From: Oxalobacteraceae bacterium OTU3CAMAD1 | GTDB taxonomy: Bacteria; Pseudomonadota; Gammaproteobacteria; Burkholderiales; Burkholderiaceae_D | DNA: 64,000 nucleotides | Assembly: GCA_024123915.1 (NCBI GenBank) | Contig: CP099650.1 | Span: 5,332,001-5,396,000 of the forward strand | Direction of reading: 5' to 3' | Shown: positions 32,802-41,546 of the stretch, in pieces | How positions within the stretch are numbered: the stretch's first letter is position 1 | Layout of the letters: each line of letters starts with the position of its first letter | The notes under the pieces: model-generated | What the model saw: only the letters and a program-made list of their open reading frames with translations | The model's database searches: none | What the model was told of the DNA's origin: nothing | Position numbers and translations under genes: made by a program

Positions 32802-33419
32802 TTACGCCACGTACAGCAACACCGCGCCGAAATGGCATGCGCTGCCGCCCAGTACAAACAAATGCCAGACGCCGTGACCGTAGCGCCATTTGTGGTCGGT
32901 GACGAAGAAGGCGATGCCCACCGTGTAGACCACGCCGCCGGCGGCCAGCCACATGAAGCCATCCCAGCCCAGCGCGTCGATCAGCGGACTGGCGCCGATC
33001 ACGCCGACCCAGCCCATGGCGACATAGATCACCAGCGACAGCACGCGCGCGCCCTTGGCATACCAGATCTCCTGCAGGATGCCGACGACGGCCAGCCCCC
33101 AGACCACGCCGAACAGCGACCAGCCCCACGGTCCGCGCAGGCTGACCAAGGTGAACGGCGTATAGCTGCCGGCGATGAGCAGGTAGATGGCGCAATGGTC
33201 CATCCGCCGCAGCACGTCTTTGGCGCGGCCACGCATGCTGTGATACAGGGTCGAGGTCAGATACAGTCCGAGCAAGGTGGCGGCGTAGACGCTGAAGCTG
33301 ACCACCTTCCAGATGTCGCCGCTGCGCGCCGCCATCACGATCAGCAGCGTGCCGCCGATAGCGGCCAGCACCGCGCCGATGACGTGGGTGATGCTGTTGA
33401 AGCGCTCTCCGTAATACAT
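32802..33419 (-). CDS. PAQR / hemolysin III family membrane protein
   Basis: 205 residues from ATG 33419 with GGAAG upstream. Seven hydrophobic segments. The family metal-binding residues are seen in STLYHSM near the second segment, RMDHCAIYLLIAGSYTPF, and the C-terminal HGVWHLFVLGGSACHF. Bacterial members (TrhA/YqfA) affect membrane fluidity homeostasis and were first called hemolysin III. Cytolytic activity is not implied. The gene is 20 bases upstream of the LysR gene on the same strand. Confidence 0.92.
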   Translation of the reverse strand: MYYGERFNSITHVIGAVLAAIGGTLLIVMAARSGDIWKVVSFSVYAATLLGLYLTSTLYHSMRGRAKDVLRRMDHCAIYLLIAGSYTPFTLVSLRGPWGWSLFGVVWGLAVVGILQEIWYAKGARVLSLVIYVAMGWVGVIGASPLIDALGWDGFMWLAAGGVVYTVGIAFFVTDHKWRYGHGVWHLFVLGGSACHFGAVLLYVA

Positions 33420-33651
33420 ATGTGCTTCCAATGCAGATGTGGCCACGGCAGGGAGCGCTGTGGCCAGGTGCATTGTATAGCGCATCGCCGCGCGCCGCGA
33501 TGGTGCTCACCACGTGTTCAGCCTTGTACCCACGCCGCGATACCTTCGGTCCAGCCTGCATCGACCATACTTTATTTGCAATTAGCAAAAACTCAATCGT
33601 AGCATATTAGGAATTAATTCAAAGCAATGTTACAAATTCATGCAATTGGGA

Positions 33652-33681
33652 TTGACCAGCCTGCGACATATGTCGCATAAT
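33652..33681 (+). promoter_or_regulatory. Promoter with embedded BlaI-type operator
   Basis: TTGACC (33652-33657), an 18-base spacer and CATAAT (33676-33681). The spacer is filled by the perfect 16-base palindrome TGCGACATATGTCGCA (33662-33677). The half-site GTCGCATAA recurs at 33692-33700, 20 bases further on. A repressor bound here would block RNA polymerase, the expected layout for BlaI autoregulation. Confidence 0.82.
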
Positions 33682-33710
33682 CATCCCAATCGTCGCATAA
33701 AGGTCCAGCC

Positions 33711-34106
33711 ATGTCCGTCAATACCCCCATTCCCTCCGTCAGCGAGCTGACACTGTTGAAAGCGCTGTGGAAGCAACAGCCGCTCAGCGCCCGCGAAATC
33801 CACGACGCCGCCGCCGACGAACTGGCGTGGTCGTTCTCGTCGACCCGCAAGACGCTGGACCGCATGCTGGAAAAGCGCATGGTCGGCCTGCAAACGGTCC
33901 ACGGCATCAACGTCTACAGCGCGCAGCTGGAAAAAGTCGGCACCCTGGCGGCGTTCGCGCACGACTTCGGCCGGCGCGTGATGGAAATGGACGCGCCGCT
34001 GCCCGTCACCATGTTCACCGGCAGCAAACTGGTCGACCAACAGGAACTGGCGCAATTGGAGCAGATGCTGCACGAGTGGCCCGACGACGACGCGGCGAAG
34101 CCATGA
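33711..34106 (+). CDS. BlaI/MecI-family repressor
   Basis: 131 residues. BlaI winged helix at residues 8-85 (SVSELTLLKALWKQQPLSAREIHDAAADELAWSFSSTRKTLDRMLEKRMV), with a C-terminal dimerisation segment. It overlaps the M56 protease gene by four bases (ATGA), the standard repressor/antirepressor pair. In staphylococci BlaR1/MecR1 senses beta-lactams and triggers repressor cleavage. The palindrome in its own promoter supports autorepression. Confidence 0.92.
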   Translation: MSVNTPIPSVSELTLLKALWKQQPLSAREIHDAAADELAWSFSSTRKTLDRMLEKRMVGLQTVHGINVYSAQLEKVGTLAAFAHDFGRRVMEMDAPLPVTMFTGSKLVDQQELAQLEQMLHEWPDDDAAKP

Positions 34107-35701
34107 TGTCCGCCTATGTGCTGATGTTCAAATGGCTGCTGGCCGGCGTCAGTTGCGCGCTGGCGGGGCTGGCGATGTACTACCTGCTGAACGCCGCGCT
34201 GCGTGTGTGGCCGGCGCTGGCGGCGCGTCGCGCGGTATGGCTGGCCGCGCAAATGGTCGTCGCCGGCGCGGCGCTGCTGCCCTTCCTGCCGCACGGCGAG
34301 CAAATCAGCGTGGCGCCGGCCGTCACGCTCAACGCGGAAGAGTCATCGGCCATTCGTCGCCTGGCGCTGGAGGATGACGGCGACCGGCATGGCGACGCCG
34401 AGCCATTTGACCATGCCGATGTCGCGCCGCGTGACGCAGCCAATGATGCCGGCGGCCGGCAGCCGTCCATGGCCGCGCTGGCGGCGGGGCTACCGATATT
34501 GTGGGCCGCGTTGTACACCGCCGGCCTGGCCTACGCGCTGGCCCGCCTGCTGCGCGCCAACATGCTGTGGCGGCGATTGCTGGCGGCCGCCCGGCCCCTG
34601 TCACCGCGCGAGTTGCTGGCGCATGGGGCGTTCAGCGAGGATCAACTGTCCGAGATCGGGCGATCCCGCCTGACGGTGATGGAGACCGAGGCGGCAATCT
34701 CGCCGATGCTGATCGGCCTGCGCCGGCCGATACTGCTGCTGCCGCGCCATCTGCGGGAGTTCAGCGCCGATCAGCAGCAGATGATCGTCGCGCACGAACT
34801 GCACCACTGGCGCGCGCGCGATCCACTTTGCCTGGGCGTGTCGAGCGCGCTGCAAACGGTATTCTGGTTCAATCCCGCGCTGCGCTGGCTGACCGCGAAG
34901 ATGACGTGGGCGCTGGAACTGGCGTGCGACCAGCGCGTGCTGGCCGGCCGGCCACAGCAACAGCGCAAGCGCTACGCCGCCGCGCTGCTGCAACAGTGGA
35001 AGGCCCAGGCGACGATGCCGCCGAACGGCGGCCTGGCGTTCGGCGGCATTCATGGCGAGACCATCGCCGCGCGCATCCTGCATATGCAGAAAACCTCGCT
35101 GCCGGCGCTGAACACCCTGGCCGCATGGACCGTGGCGGCGCTGATGGCGGCGGTGCTGGCGGCGGGCGCCCTGCTGCAGCCTGCGCTGGCGTTCAATATC
35201 GAGCGGCAGGCCACGGCCGGGCCGGCGGCTGTCGATACCTCGGCGCCGGCCGCCGCCACTTGGCGCCATCCGCTCGACAAGATGCGCGTGTCCGGCTTTT
35301 TCGGCGTGCGGCGCGACGTCTCGGACAGGCCGCACCAGGGAATCGACCTGGCGGCGCCCAAAGGCACGCCGATACACGCGGCGGCGGCGGGCAAAGTGAT
35401 CGCAGCCGGCGAGCTGGCGGAGAACAATGGCCGCTACGGCACCTCGGTCATCATCGAAACCGGCTCGCGGCAAACGCTGTATGCGCATTTGAACAGCGTC
35501 GTCGTCAAAGTCGGCGACCGCGTCACCTCCGGGCAACTGATCGGCGCCGTCGGCGAAACCGGCTTTGCCACCGGGCCGCATCTGCACTTCGAGGTGCGCC
35601 AGGATAATCGGACGATCGATCCCGCGACAGTGCTCGCCGATCTCGATGCCCACGCCACCCGGCGCGCGCTGAAGGTCAGGCGCCAGCAACAAGGCTACTA
35701 G
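34103..35701 (+). CDS. BlaR1-like M56 protease with C-terminal M23 endopeptidase domain
   Basis: 532 residues. Hydrophobic segments at about 8-30, 45-65, 115-140 and 335-358 frame an M56 zinc protease domain with HELHH at 231-235 (HExxH) and ELACDQRVL downstream. Past the last segment the protein continues, not into a penicillin-binding sensor as in BlaR1, but into a periplasmic M23/LytM domain: H411-x3-D415 (PHQGIDLA), YAHLN and HLH at 493-495. The architecture suggests that the sensor output or signal is linked to peptidoglycan hydrolysis. M23 zinc ligands are intact, so activity is plausible. It partners the overlapping BlaI-type gene. Confidence 0.9.
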   Translation: MMSAYVLMFKWLLAGVSCALAGLAMYYLLNAALRVWPALAARRAVWLAAQMVVAGAALLPFLPHGEQISVAPAVTLNAEESSAIRRLALEDDGDRHGDAEPFDHADVAPRDAANDAGGRQPSMAALAAGLPILWAALYTAGLAYALARLLRANMLWRRLLAAARPLSPRELLAHGAFSEDQLSEIGRSRLTVMETEAAISPMLIGLRRPILLLPRHLREFSADQQQMIVAHELHHWRARDPLCLGVSSALQTVFWFNPALRWLTAKMTWALELACDQRVLAGRPQQQRKRYAAALLQQWKAQATMPPNGGLAFGGIHGETIAARILHMQKTSLPALNTLAAWTVAALMAAVLAAGALLQPALAFNIERQATAGPAAVDTSAPAAATWRHPLDKMRVSGFFGVRRDVSDRPHQGIDLAAPKGTPIHAAAAGKVIAAGELAENNGRYGTSVIIETGSRQTLYAHLNSVVVKVGDRVTSGQLIGAVGETGFATGPHLHFEVRQDNRTIDPATVLADLDAHATRRALKVRRQQQGY

Positions 35702-35744
35702 GCCGCCGTCCCACTTCCCTTTTTCAACCATTCTTTGCCAGTAA

Positions 35745-35768
35745 GCCGCAGCCCTTGAAGGCTGCGGC
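35745..35768 (+). terminator. Strong hairpin between M56-M23 and TonB receptor genes
   Basis: GCCGCAGCC-CTTGAA-GGCTGCGGC is a perfect 9-base stem with a 6-base loop, 44 bases after the protease stop and 49 before the receptor start. There is no T-run, so it is either a mRNA 3' barrier or part of the receptor leader rather than a classic terminator. Confidence 0.45.
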
Positions 35769-35816
35769 AAGGTGAACTGCCGCCCAAAATTTGGCGGCGA
35801 CCATCGAGGAACCGCC

Positions 35817-37964
35817 ATGCCGTTACACAGAATCGCCGGCAGCTTGCTGCTGATCTCCGCCGCGGGCGCCAACGCCGCCGACATACCCGAGCCACTCCAG
35901 GTGCAGGTCACGGGCGCCCGCGCCGACCAGCGCCAGCGCGAAACCACCACCGCCATCGTCATCCAGCATGAGGAACTGGTGCGCCAGGGCGACCAGTCCC
36001 TGTCCGACGCGCTCAAGCGCCTGCCGGGCATCAGCATCTCAGGCACACCAGGCCAGGGCGGCGCGATCAGCATGCGCGGACTTGGCAACGGCTACACACA
36101 GATCATGCTGAACGGCGAGCCGGTGGCGGCCGGGTTTTCGCTGGACTCCATCGCACCCGAGATGATCGAACGCGTCGAGATCATGCGCAGCGCGACGGCG
36201 GAATTCAGCAACCAGGCGGTGGCCGGCGCCATCAACGTCATCCTGAAAAAGGCGGTCAAGCGCGGCCAGCGTTCGCTCAGCGCCAGCATTGCCCGCCACG
36301 GCGGCGAGACCACGCCAACCCTGACGGCGCAGTTCTCAGACCAGGACAAAGGCTACTCATACAGTCTGGCGGCGACGGTGCAGCGCAAGCATACGGACAA
36401 GCCCTTTACCGACTTTGAGGAGCAGCGTGACCTGAATGGCGCCTTGCTCCTGCTGCGGCGCACGCCGCAAACCGATTCCGGCCGCACGGACTCGCTGACC
36501 CTGACGCCGCGCCTGAACTGGACGCTGGCAGGCGGCGACACCGTCAGCTGGCAAAGCTTCGCCAATCTGCGCCGGGTCGACAATCGCAACCGCGCCGAGG
36601 AGACGGCGCTGGTCGGCGACAACAGCGAGTATCCGCGCAACTTCGCCGACTTCGTCGCGGACTTCGTCATGCTGCGCAGCGATGTGAACTGGACCCACTT
36701 GATGTCACACGGCGCCAGGCTGGAAACGAAACTTGGCGTGAGCAGCAACCGTCGCAGCGGCACTTTCGATTTCTACGGCATGGATATCGAAGGCAATCCC
36801 AAGGCGCGGCACTTCGTCGATTCCGGGCCGTCGGAGACCGGCGTGACGGCCAGCGGCACTTACCGCCACCCGGTCGGCGAGCGCCACGCGCTGGCGCTGG
36901 GCTGGGATGTCAGCCGCGCCGTGCGCAACGAGGACCGCAACGAAAGAACGTTCGGTGCGGACGGCGAGCAGACCGGCGCCAACAACGCCGACTACCGCGC
37001 CAACGTCAATCGCCTGGCCTTCTTCGTGCAGGACGAATGGGAGGCGGCCAAGAACTACTCGCTCTATCTGGGCCTGCGCCACGAACGGCTGGAAACCGCG
37101 AGCCGCGCCGACGCGGCCAACGCGCCCGATGCGCTGGACTCGCGCTCGGCGGTCTGGAGTCCGTCGCTGCAAACCCGCTACGCGCTGCCGAACAAGGACG
37201 TATTGCGCCTGGCGGTCAGCCGCACCTACAAGGCGCCGCCGCTGGCCAAGCTGGTGCCGCGCCGCTACACCAACGACAACAACAATAACCCGACCAATCC
37301 CGATGAACAGGGCAATCCGAATCTGCGCCCGGAACTGGCGTGGGGGCTGGACGCGGCCTATGAACATTATTTGGGCGACGGTGCGCTGCTCAGTGTTAGC
37401 ACCTATCTGCGGCGGATACGCGACGTCACGATCACGCGCCTGTTCGAGCAGGATGGCGAGTGGGTCGAGGCGCCGTTCAACAACGGCAACGCCAGTGTGC
37501 GCGGCGTCGAGCTGGAGGCCAAGCTGCCGCTGCGCCGCCTGGTGCGCGGTGCGCCAGCGATTGACCTGCGCGCCAACCTGGCGCGCAACTGGTCGCGCGT
37601 CGACAACGTGCCGGGACCGGACAACCGGCTGGAGACGCAGACCCCGCTCACCGCCAACCTGGGCGCGGATTATCGCCCGGATGGGTCGGCGCTGACGGTA
37701 GGGGGCAATCTGAATTACCAGGCCGGCGGCCCGGTGCGGCAGGCGCGGCAGGTGCGGCTGGGCAGCAGTCCAAAACGGGAGCTGGATCTGTACGCGCTAT
37801 GGAAAATCGATGCGAAGACACAGCTGCGCATCGCCGGCAGCAACCTGCTGCGGCAAACCGCGACCGAGTGGCACGATTACGTCGATACCGGCGGCGTGCG
37901 GCACCGGGTGACGGTCACGCCCAGCAGCGCCACGCTGCGCGTGATGCTGGAGTACCAGCTGTGA
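35817..37964 (+). CDS. TonB-dependent outer-membrane receptor
   Basis: 715 residues from ATG 35817 with GAGGA six bases upstream. A signal peptide (RIAGSLLLISAAGANA) precedes the plug domain (LSDALKRLPGISISGTPGQGGAISMRGLGNGYTQIMLNGEPV, then IERVEIMRSATAEFSNQAVAGAINVILKK) and a 22-strand barrel ending in VMLEYQL, an aromatic-containing C-terminus typical of BamA substrates. It takes up a substrate via TonB energy; the ligand is unknown. No Fur box or riboswitch is evident, unlike the receptor at 49351. It shows no TonB-interacting N-terminal signalling domain. Confidence 0.92.
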   Translation: MPLHRIAGSLLLISAAGANAADIPEPLQVQVTGARADQRQRETTTAIVIQHEELVRQGDQSLSDALKRLPGISISGTPGQGGAISMRGLGNGYTQIMLNGEPVAAGFSLDSIAPEMIERVEIMRSATAEFSNQAVAGAINVILKKAVKRGQRSLSASIARHGGETTPTLTAQFSDQDKGYSYSLAATVQRKHTDKPFTDFEEQRDLNGALLLLRRTPQTDSGRTDSLTLTPRLNWTLAGGDTVSWQSFANLRRVDNRNRAEETALVGDNSEYPRNFADFVADFVMLRSDVNWTHLMSHGARLETKLGVSSNRRSGTFDFYGMDIEGNPKARHFVDSGPSETGVTASGTYRHPVGERHALALGWDVSRAVRNEDRNERTFGADGEQTGANNADYRANVNRLAFFVQDEWEAAKNYSLYLGLRHERLETASRADAANAPDALDSRSAVWSPSLQTRYALPNKDVLRLAVSRTYKAPPLAKLVPRRYTNDNNNNPTNPDEQGNPNLRPELAWGLDAAYEHYLGDGALLSVSTYLRRIRDVTITRLFEQDGEWVEAPFNNGNASVRGVELEAKLPLRRLVRGAPAIDLRANLARNWSRVDNVPGPDNRLETQTPLTANLGADYRPDGSALTVGGNLNYQAGGPVRQARQVRLGSSPKRELDLYALWKIDAKTQLRIAGSNLLRQTATEWHDYVDTGGVRHRVTVTPSSATLRVMLEYQL

Positions 37965-37976
37965 TCGAGCGCGCGG

Positions 37977-38396
37977 CTAATGAACATTGCGGGCGATGAA
38001 GTAGACCGCTGCCGTCAGTCCTGAGCAAACCACTGTCATCCATGTGATCAACCGCCACGTCTGGGCCTCCATCGCCTTGTAGAATTCTGTGCGCACCATT
38101 TCGACGTCCACCTTTTTAGCGTAGTGTTCAATGAAAAAATCGAACTTGCCATTTAAGATCGTGACTTCCGCTTGCACTTGCGTCAAAGCGGACTGCTGAG
38201 ATGCAACATCGCTTTGGACCTTCGTCACATCGCTCTGAAGTTTGTTCACGTCACTTTGAAGTCTATTGACCGTGCTCTGCACTACTGCAACCTCTTCACG
38301 CACGAGTGCAGAGTCCGCATGCAAGGCCTCATTGCTCGCCTGCAGCGCGCGGAGAGCTTCTTCTATTGCGATGTATCGATAGTCGTCCATCACCAT
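37977..38396 (-). CDS. Coiled-coil tail-anchored protein (DUF1640-like)
   Basis: 139 residues from ATG 38396 (GAGGCG upstream). A long heptad stretch (STVNRLQSDVNKLQSDVTKV) is followed by KFDFFIEHYAKKVDVEMVRTEFYKAMEAQ and a C-terminal membrane helix (LITWMTVVCSGLTAAVYFIA). The layout resembles DUF1640/CCDC90-type proteins and the two smaller paralogue-like proteins at 51611 and 51863. No function is known for the bacterial family. It converges on the TonB receptor with only 12 bases between stops. Confidence 0.7.
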   Translation of the reverse strand: MVMDDYRYIAIEEALRALQASNEALHADSALVREEVAVVQSTVNRLQSDVNKLQSDVTKVQSDVASQQSALTQVQAEVTILNGKFDFFIEHYAKKVDVEMVRTEFYKAMEAQTWRLITWMTVVCSGLTAAVYFIARNVH

Positions 38397-38497
38397 ATGA
38401 TTCGCCTCGCACGTTAGAACGTCAAGCGGCACCGCTCCGCAATATCGACCAGATCAAATTGCCGGATTGAAGGCTGCGCTGTGGTAAGGTCTCATCC

Positions 38498-39619
38498 ATG
38501 ACGCACGCACAAACCCAACCTTTACAAGAAGTCTATAAACCGTATAAACGCTGCATGGTGATGGGCGGCGGCGGCTTCCGGTTTGGCATCTACATCGGCA
38601 TGTACGCGGCGCTGCGGCAGGCGGGCAAGGCGCCGGACATCCTGCTGGCCAGCTGCGGGGGCGCCATCGCCGCGACCATCATCAACAACCTGCCCGACCC
38701 GGGCGAGCAGCGCGCATGGCTGGCGTCGCGCGATATGTACGACTTCTGGTGCGGGCTGAAGTCGACGCGCCACGCGGCGCTGATCGGCACCCTGGCGCGC
38801 GCCGCCAGGCGCAGGCTGTCGCCGGCGAGCGTACCCGTCATCCCAGACCTGTTCGGCGATTATCTGTTCGACATTCCGCCGCAGTTGCCCTTCCCGTCCG
38901 CCAGCGGCGCGCCGGAGGTCGACGTGGCCATCATCGGCGGCAAGCTGCTGTTCGATCCTTCGGAAGTGGGCCAGCCTCGCGGCCAGCGCAAGCTGTTCGC
39001 GGAAACCGTGTTCTGTGGCGAACGCGCCGCCGCCGCGCTGCGTGGCATGCCCTCGCCCCTCGGCGACCCGCGCTGGGGCGAGCACGCGGTGTCCGGTGAT
39101 TTGCTGATCGACGGCGGCGTGCCGATCACCGAGGCGGCCCGCATCTCGATCTCCGACATGATCTACTTCCGCTGCCGCCAGTATGGTGGCGATGAGTACA
39201 TTGGCGGCGTGCTGGATCTGTTCCCGGTCGAAATCGCGCGCCGGTTGGGGGATGAGGTGATCATGGAGTTCAAGGAGGCGTTCGACCAGGTGTTCTCGAT
39301 ACCGGCCTGGCGCGCGGTGCTGGGACTAAACGGCAATGCGCGTCTGCGCTATGCCAACACCCATCTGGCGGACTTGCGTATCGATTCGTCGGACGTGTCG
39401 CGGGTGCTGGCCAAGCAGCAGTTGCAGCAAAAGCTGCACTGGCGCCGCAACCGCATCGAGCTGGCGATGCCGCCGACATACGACACCTTTGTGCAGCACA
39501 TGAACGACCAGTGGCAGTACGGCTACGACCGCGCGACGGAGGCGCTGGCGCATCCCGCCGGACAGCATCCGCCGGTGCGGCGGGCGACCAGGTACAGCAA
39601 GCGGTTAAGCGGGGTGTGA
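38498..39619 (+). CDS. Patatin-like protein with Cys at the nucleophile position
   Basis: 373 residues. The oxyanion loop is GGGGFRFG (24-30 region). The following elbow, normally GxSxG, reads ASCGG (51-55), so the catalytic Ser is replaced by C53 and the first Gly by Ala. The dyad Asp is present as D205 in LLIDGG. Patatins are lipid acyl hydrolases; a Cys nucleophile could keep acyl-transfer or thiol chemistry, or the protein could be a non-catalytic relative. It is cytosolic (no signal peptide). A pair of REP elements lies downstream. Confidence 0.85.
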   Translation: MTHAQTQPLQEVYKPYKRCMVMGGGGFRFGIYIGMYAALRQAGKAPDILLASCGGAIAATIINNLPDPGEQRAWLASRDMYDFWCGLKSTRHAALIGTLARAARRRLSPASVPVIPDLFGDYLFDIPPQLPFPSASGAPEVDVAIIGGKLLFDPSEVGQPRGQRKLFAETVFCGERAAAALRGMPSPLGDPRWGEHAVSGDLLIDGGVPITEAARISISDMIYFRCRQYGGDEYIGGVLDLFPVEIARRLGDEVIMEFKEAFDQVFSIPAWRAVLGLNGNARLRYANTHLADLRIDSSDVSRVLAKQQLQQKLHWRRNRIELAMPPTYDTFVQHMNDQWQYGYDRATEALAHPAGQHPPVRRATRYSKRLSGV

Positions 39620-39651
39620 CCGGCTGTGGATGCGCCATCGGCGGCGCGCAC

Positions 39652-39772
39652 ATGGCGGATTACGCTTCGCTAATCCGCCCTACGTGGTTCCGCGTGCCCT
39701 CATAGGGTCGTAGCCTAAAATCCGCCACGGAAATACGTAGGGCGGATTAGGCGGGACGCCGTAATCGGCCAT
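39652..39772. repeat. REP pair / BIME-like element
   Basis: Left REP (39652-39684: ATGGCGGATTACG, TTCGC, TAATCCGCCCTACG) and right REP (39735-39772, containing GTAGGGCGGATTAGGCG and CCGTAATCGGCCAT) are in inverted orientation, the opposite arrangement to the element at 143-248. It fills the gap between convergent genes. Confidence 0.88.
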
Positions 39773-39800
39773 GCATGCGCCGCCGATAACGCACGCACCA

Positions 39801-41495
39801 TTAGACAAAATCCGAGGCCAGCGCCTGATGCAGCGCCTGAACCGCCGCCGAGCCTTCACCCACGGCCGCCGCCACCCGCTTGACCGAGCCGCTGCGCACA
39901 TCGCCGACGGCGAAGATGCGCGGCCTGCTGGTCTCCAGAAAATGCTGCTCCCGCTCCAGCGGCCAGGCGCCCGGCGCCACATCCGATCCGGTGAGCACGA
40001 AGTTCTTGTCGTCCAGCGCCACGCAATCGCCTAGCCACGCGGTATTGGGCTCGGCGCCCAGGAACAGGAACACATGGCGCACCGGCGAAGCCCGCGCCTC
40101 GCCGCCCGCCGTCTGCCAGACGATGCTCTCGAGCCGGTCGCCGCCGACCATTTCAACGATCTGCTTGCGCGTGTGCAGCGTGATGTTCGGCGCCGCCTCG
40201 ATGCGCTGGATCAGGTAGCGCGACATGCTGGCGGCCAGGCCGTCGGCACGCACCACGATGTGGACATGTTTCGCATGCCCGGCCAGGAACACCGCCGCCT
40301 GCCCGGCCGAATTGCCGCCGCCGACGATGACCACCTCCTCGTCGGCGCAGAAGGTGGCCTCCATGAACGAGGCGCTGTAATAGACGCCCCGCCCTTCGAA
40401 GCGCTCCAGTCCCGGCAAGTCCGGCTTGCGGTAACGCGCCCCGGTGGCGATGACGATGGAGCGCGCACGCAGCCGCTCGCCACTGTCGATGGCGATGTCG
40501 AATTCCGCGTTGTCGCAATTGAGCGCGCTGACCTTGACCGGCACCGCCACCTCGGCGCCGAACTTGCGCGCCTGCGACAGTCCCCGTCCCGCCAGCGCCT
40601 GGCCGGAGACGCCGGTAGGGAAGCCGAAGTAGTTTTCGATCTTGGAACTGGAACCGGCCTGCCCGCCCGGCGCCTTGGCGTCCAGCACGGCCACGCTCAA
40701 GCCTTCCGACGCCGCGTACACGGCGGCGGCCAGGCCGGCAGGCCCGGCGCCGACGACGACCAGGTCGAAGGTGCGGCCGTCGATGCGGTCGGAACTCAGG
40801 CCGATGCCGTCGGCCAGCTGGCGCAAGGTGGGATTGCGCAGCACCTCGCCATTGGGCGTGACCACGGCCGGAATATCTGCCGCCGTCACGCCGAACCGCG
40901 CCATCAGCGCGCCGGTTTCCTCGTGCAGGTCGAGATCGAAATAAGCGGCCGGTTGGCCGTTGCGGGTCAGGAAGTGGCGCAGCGCCAGGGTCGGCGCCGA
41001 GTCGCGCGCGCCGAACATCAGCAGGCCGCCGCTCTGGTCCTGCATGTAGGCGACGCGCCGCAGGATGTAGGCGCGCATGATGGTTTCGCTCAAATCGGCC
41101 TCGGATACCACCAGGGTGCCGAGCGACTCCTCGCTGATGACGATCACTTCGGCATCGGCGATCACGCGGGCGGTGGCGACGGCGGCGCGCCCGGCCAGGG
41201 TGCCCATCTCGCCGGTGAAGGAACCGGGGCCGTGGGTGCCGATGACGGTCGTTCCCAGCGCCGAGGCGCGCTCGACCTCGATGGCGCCGGAGATCAGCAC
41301 GTACATGGGAATGTGTCGGTCGCCCTGGCGGAACAACACGCCGCCGGCGGCGATGGCGCGGCGCTCGCCGTAGCGGCTGAGCACTTCGAACTGCCGGTCG
41401 CTCAGCGTGGGGAAGATCTGGTGGCGGCGGTTGCCGATGTCCGATGAGGCCAAATGCGGGCTGATCGCCATGCCGGCGCCGGGCTGCTGTTCCAT
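39801..41495 (-). CDS. Cyclic nucleotide-binding domain / thioredoxin reductase-like fusion
   Basis: 564 residues from ATG 41495 with GAGGAC upstream. Residues about 25-145 form a CRP-like cNMP-binding domain (FRQGDRHIPMYVLISGAIEV). About 155-235 is a thioredoxin/glutaredoxin-like domain without CxxC. From about 243 there is a TrxR-type flavoprotein (FDLVVVGAGPAGLAAAVYA, NADPH motif VIVGGGNSAGQAA, C-terminal FAVGDVRSGSVKRVAAAVGEG). The redox CxxC of TrxR is absent (YYSASFMEATFC where SCATCDG is expected), so it is probably not a disulfide reductase in the usual sense. FAD and NADPH sites appear intact, so a nucleotide-gated oxidoreductase is the simplest reading. Confidence 0.88.
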   Translation of the reverse strand: MEQQPGAGMAISPHLASSDIGNRRHQIFPTLSDRQFEVLSRYGERRAIAAGGVLFRQGDRHIPMYVLISGAIEVERASALGTTVIGTHGPGSFTGEMGTLAGRAAVATARVIADAEVIVISEESLGTLVVSEADLSETIMRAYILRRVAYMQDQSGGLLMFGARDSAPTLALRHFLTRNGQPAAYFDLDLHEETGALMARFGVTAADIPAVVTPNGEVLRNPTLRQLADGIGLSSDRIDGRTFDLVVVGAGPAGLAAAVYAASEGLSVAVLDAKAPGGQAGSSSKIENYFGFPTGVSGQALAGRGLSQARKFGAEVAVPVKVSALNCDNAEFDIAIDSGERLRARSIVIATGARYRKPDLPGLERFEGRGVYYSASFMEATFCADEEVVIVGGGNSAGQAAVFLAGHAKHVHIVVRADGLAASMSRYLIQRIEAAPNITLHTRKQIVEMVGGDRLESIVWQTAGGEARASPVRHVFLFLGAEPNTAWLGDCVALDDKNFVLTGSDVAPGAWPLEREQHFLETSRPRIFAVGDVRSGSVKRVAAAVGEGSAAVQALHQALASDFV

Positions 41496-41546
41496 GCGTG
41501 TCCTCGACAGTTCAATGATGTTGGGAGGCCTCCGGTGGCGCCGCCG

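Noticed and set aside
35745..35768. Cobalamin riboswitch before the TonB receptor
   Set aside because: Only a single GC hairpin is present; the 100-base leader is too short for a B12 riboswitch and I see no B12-box sequence.
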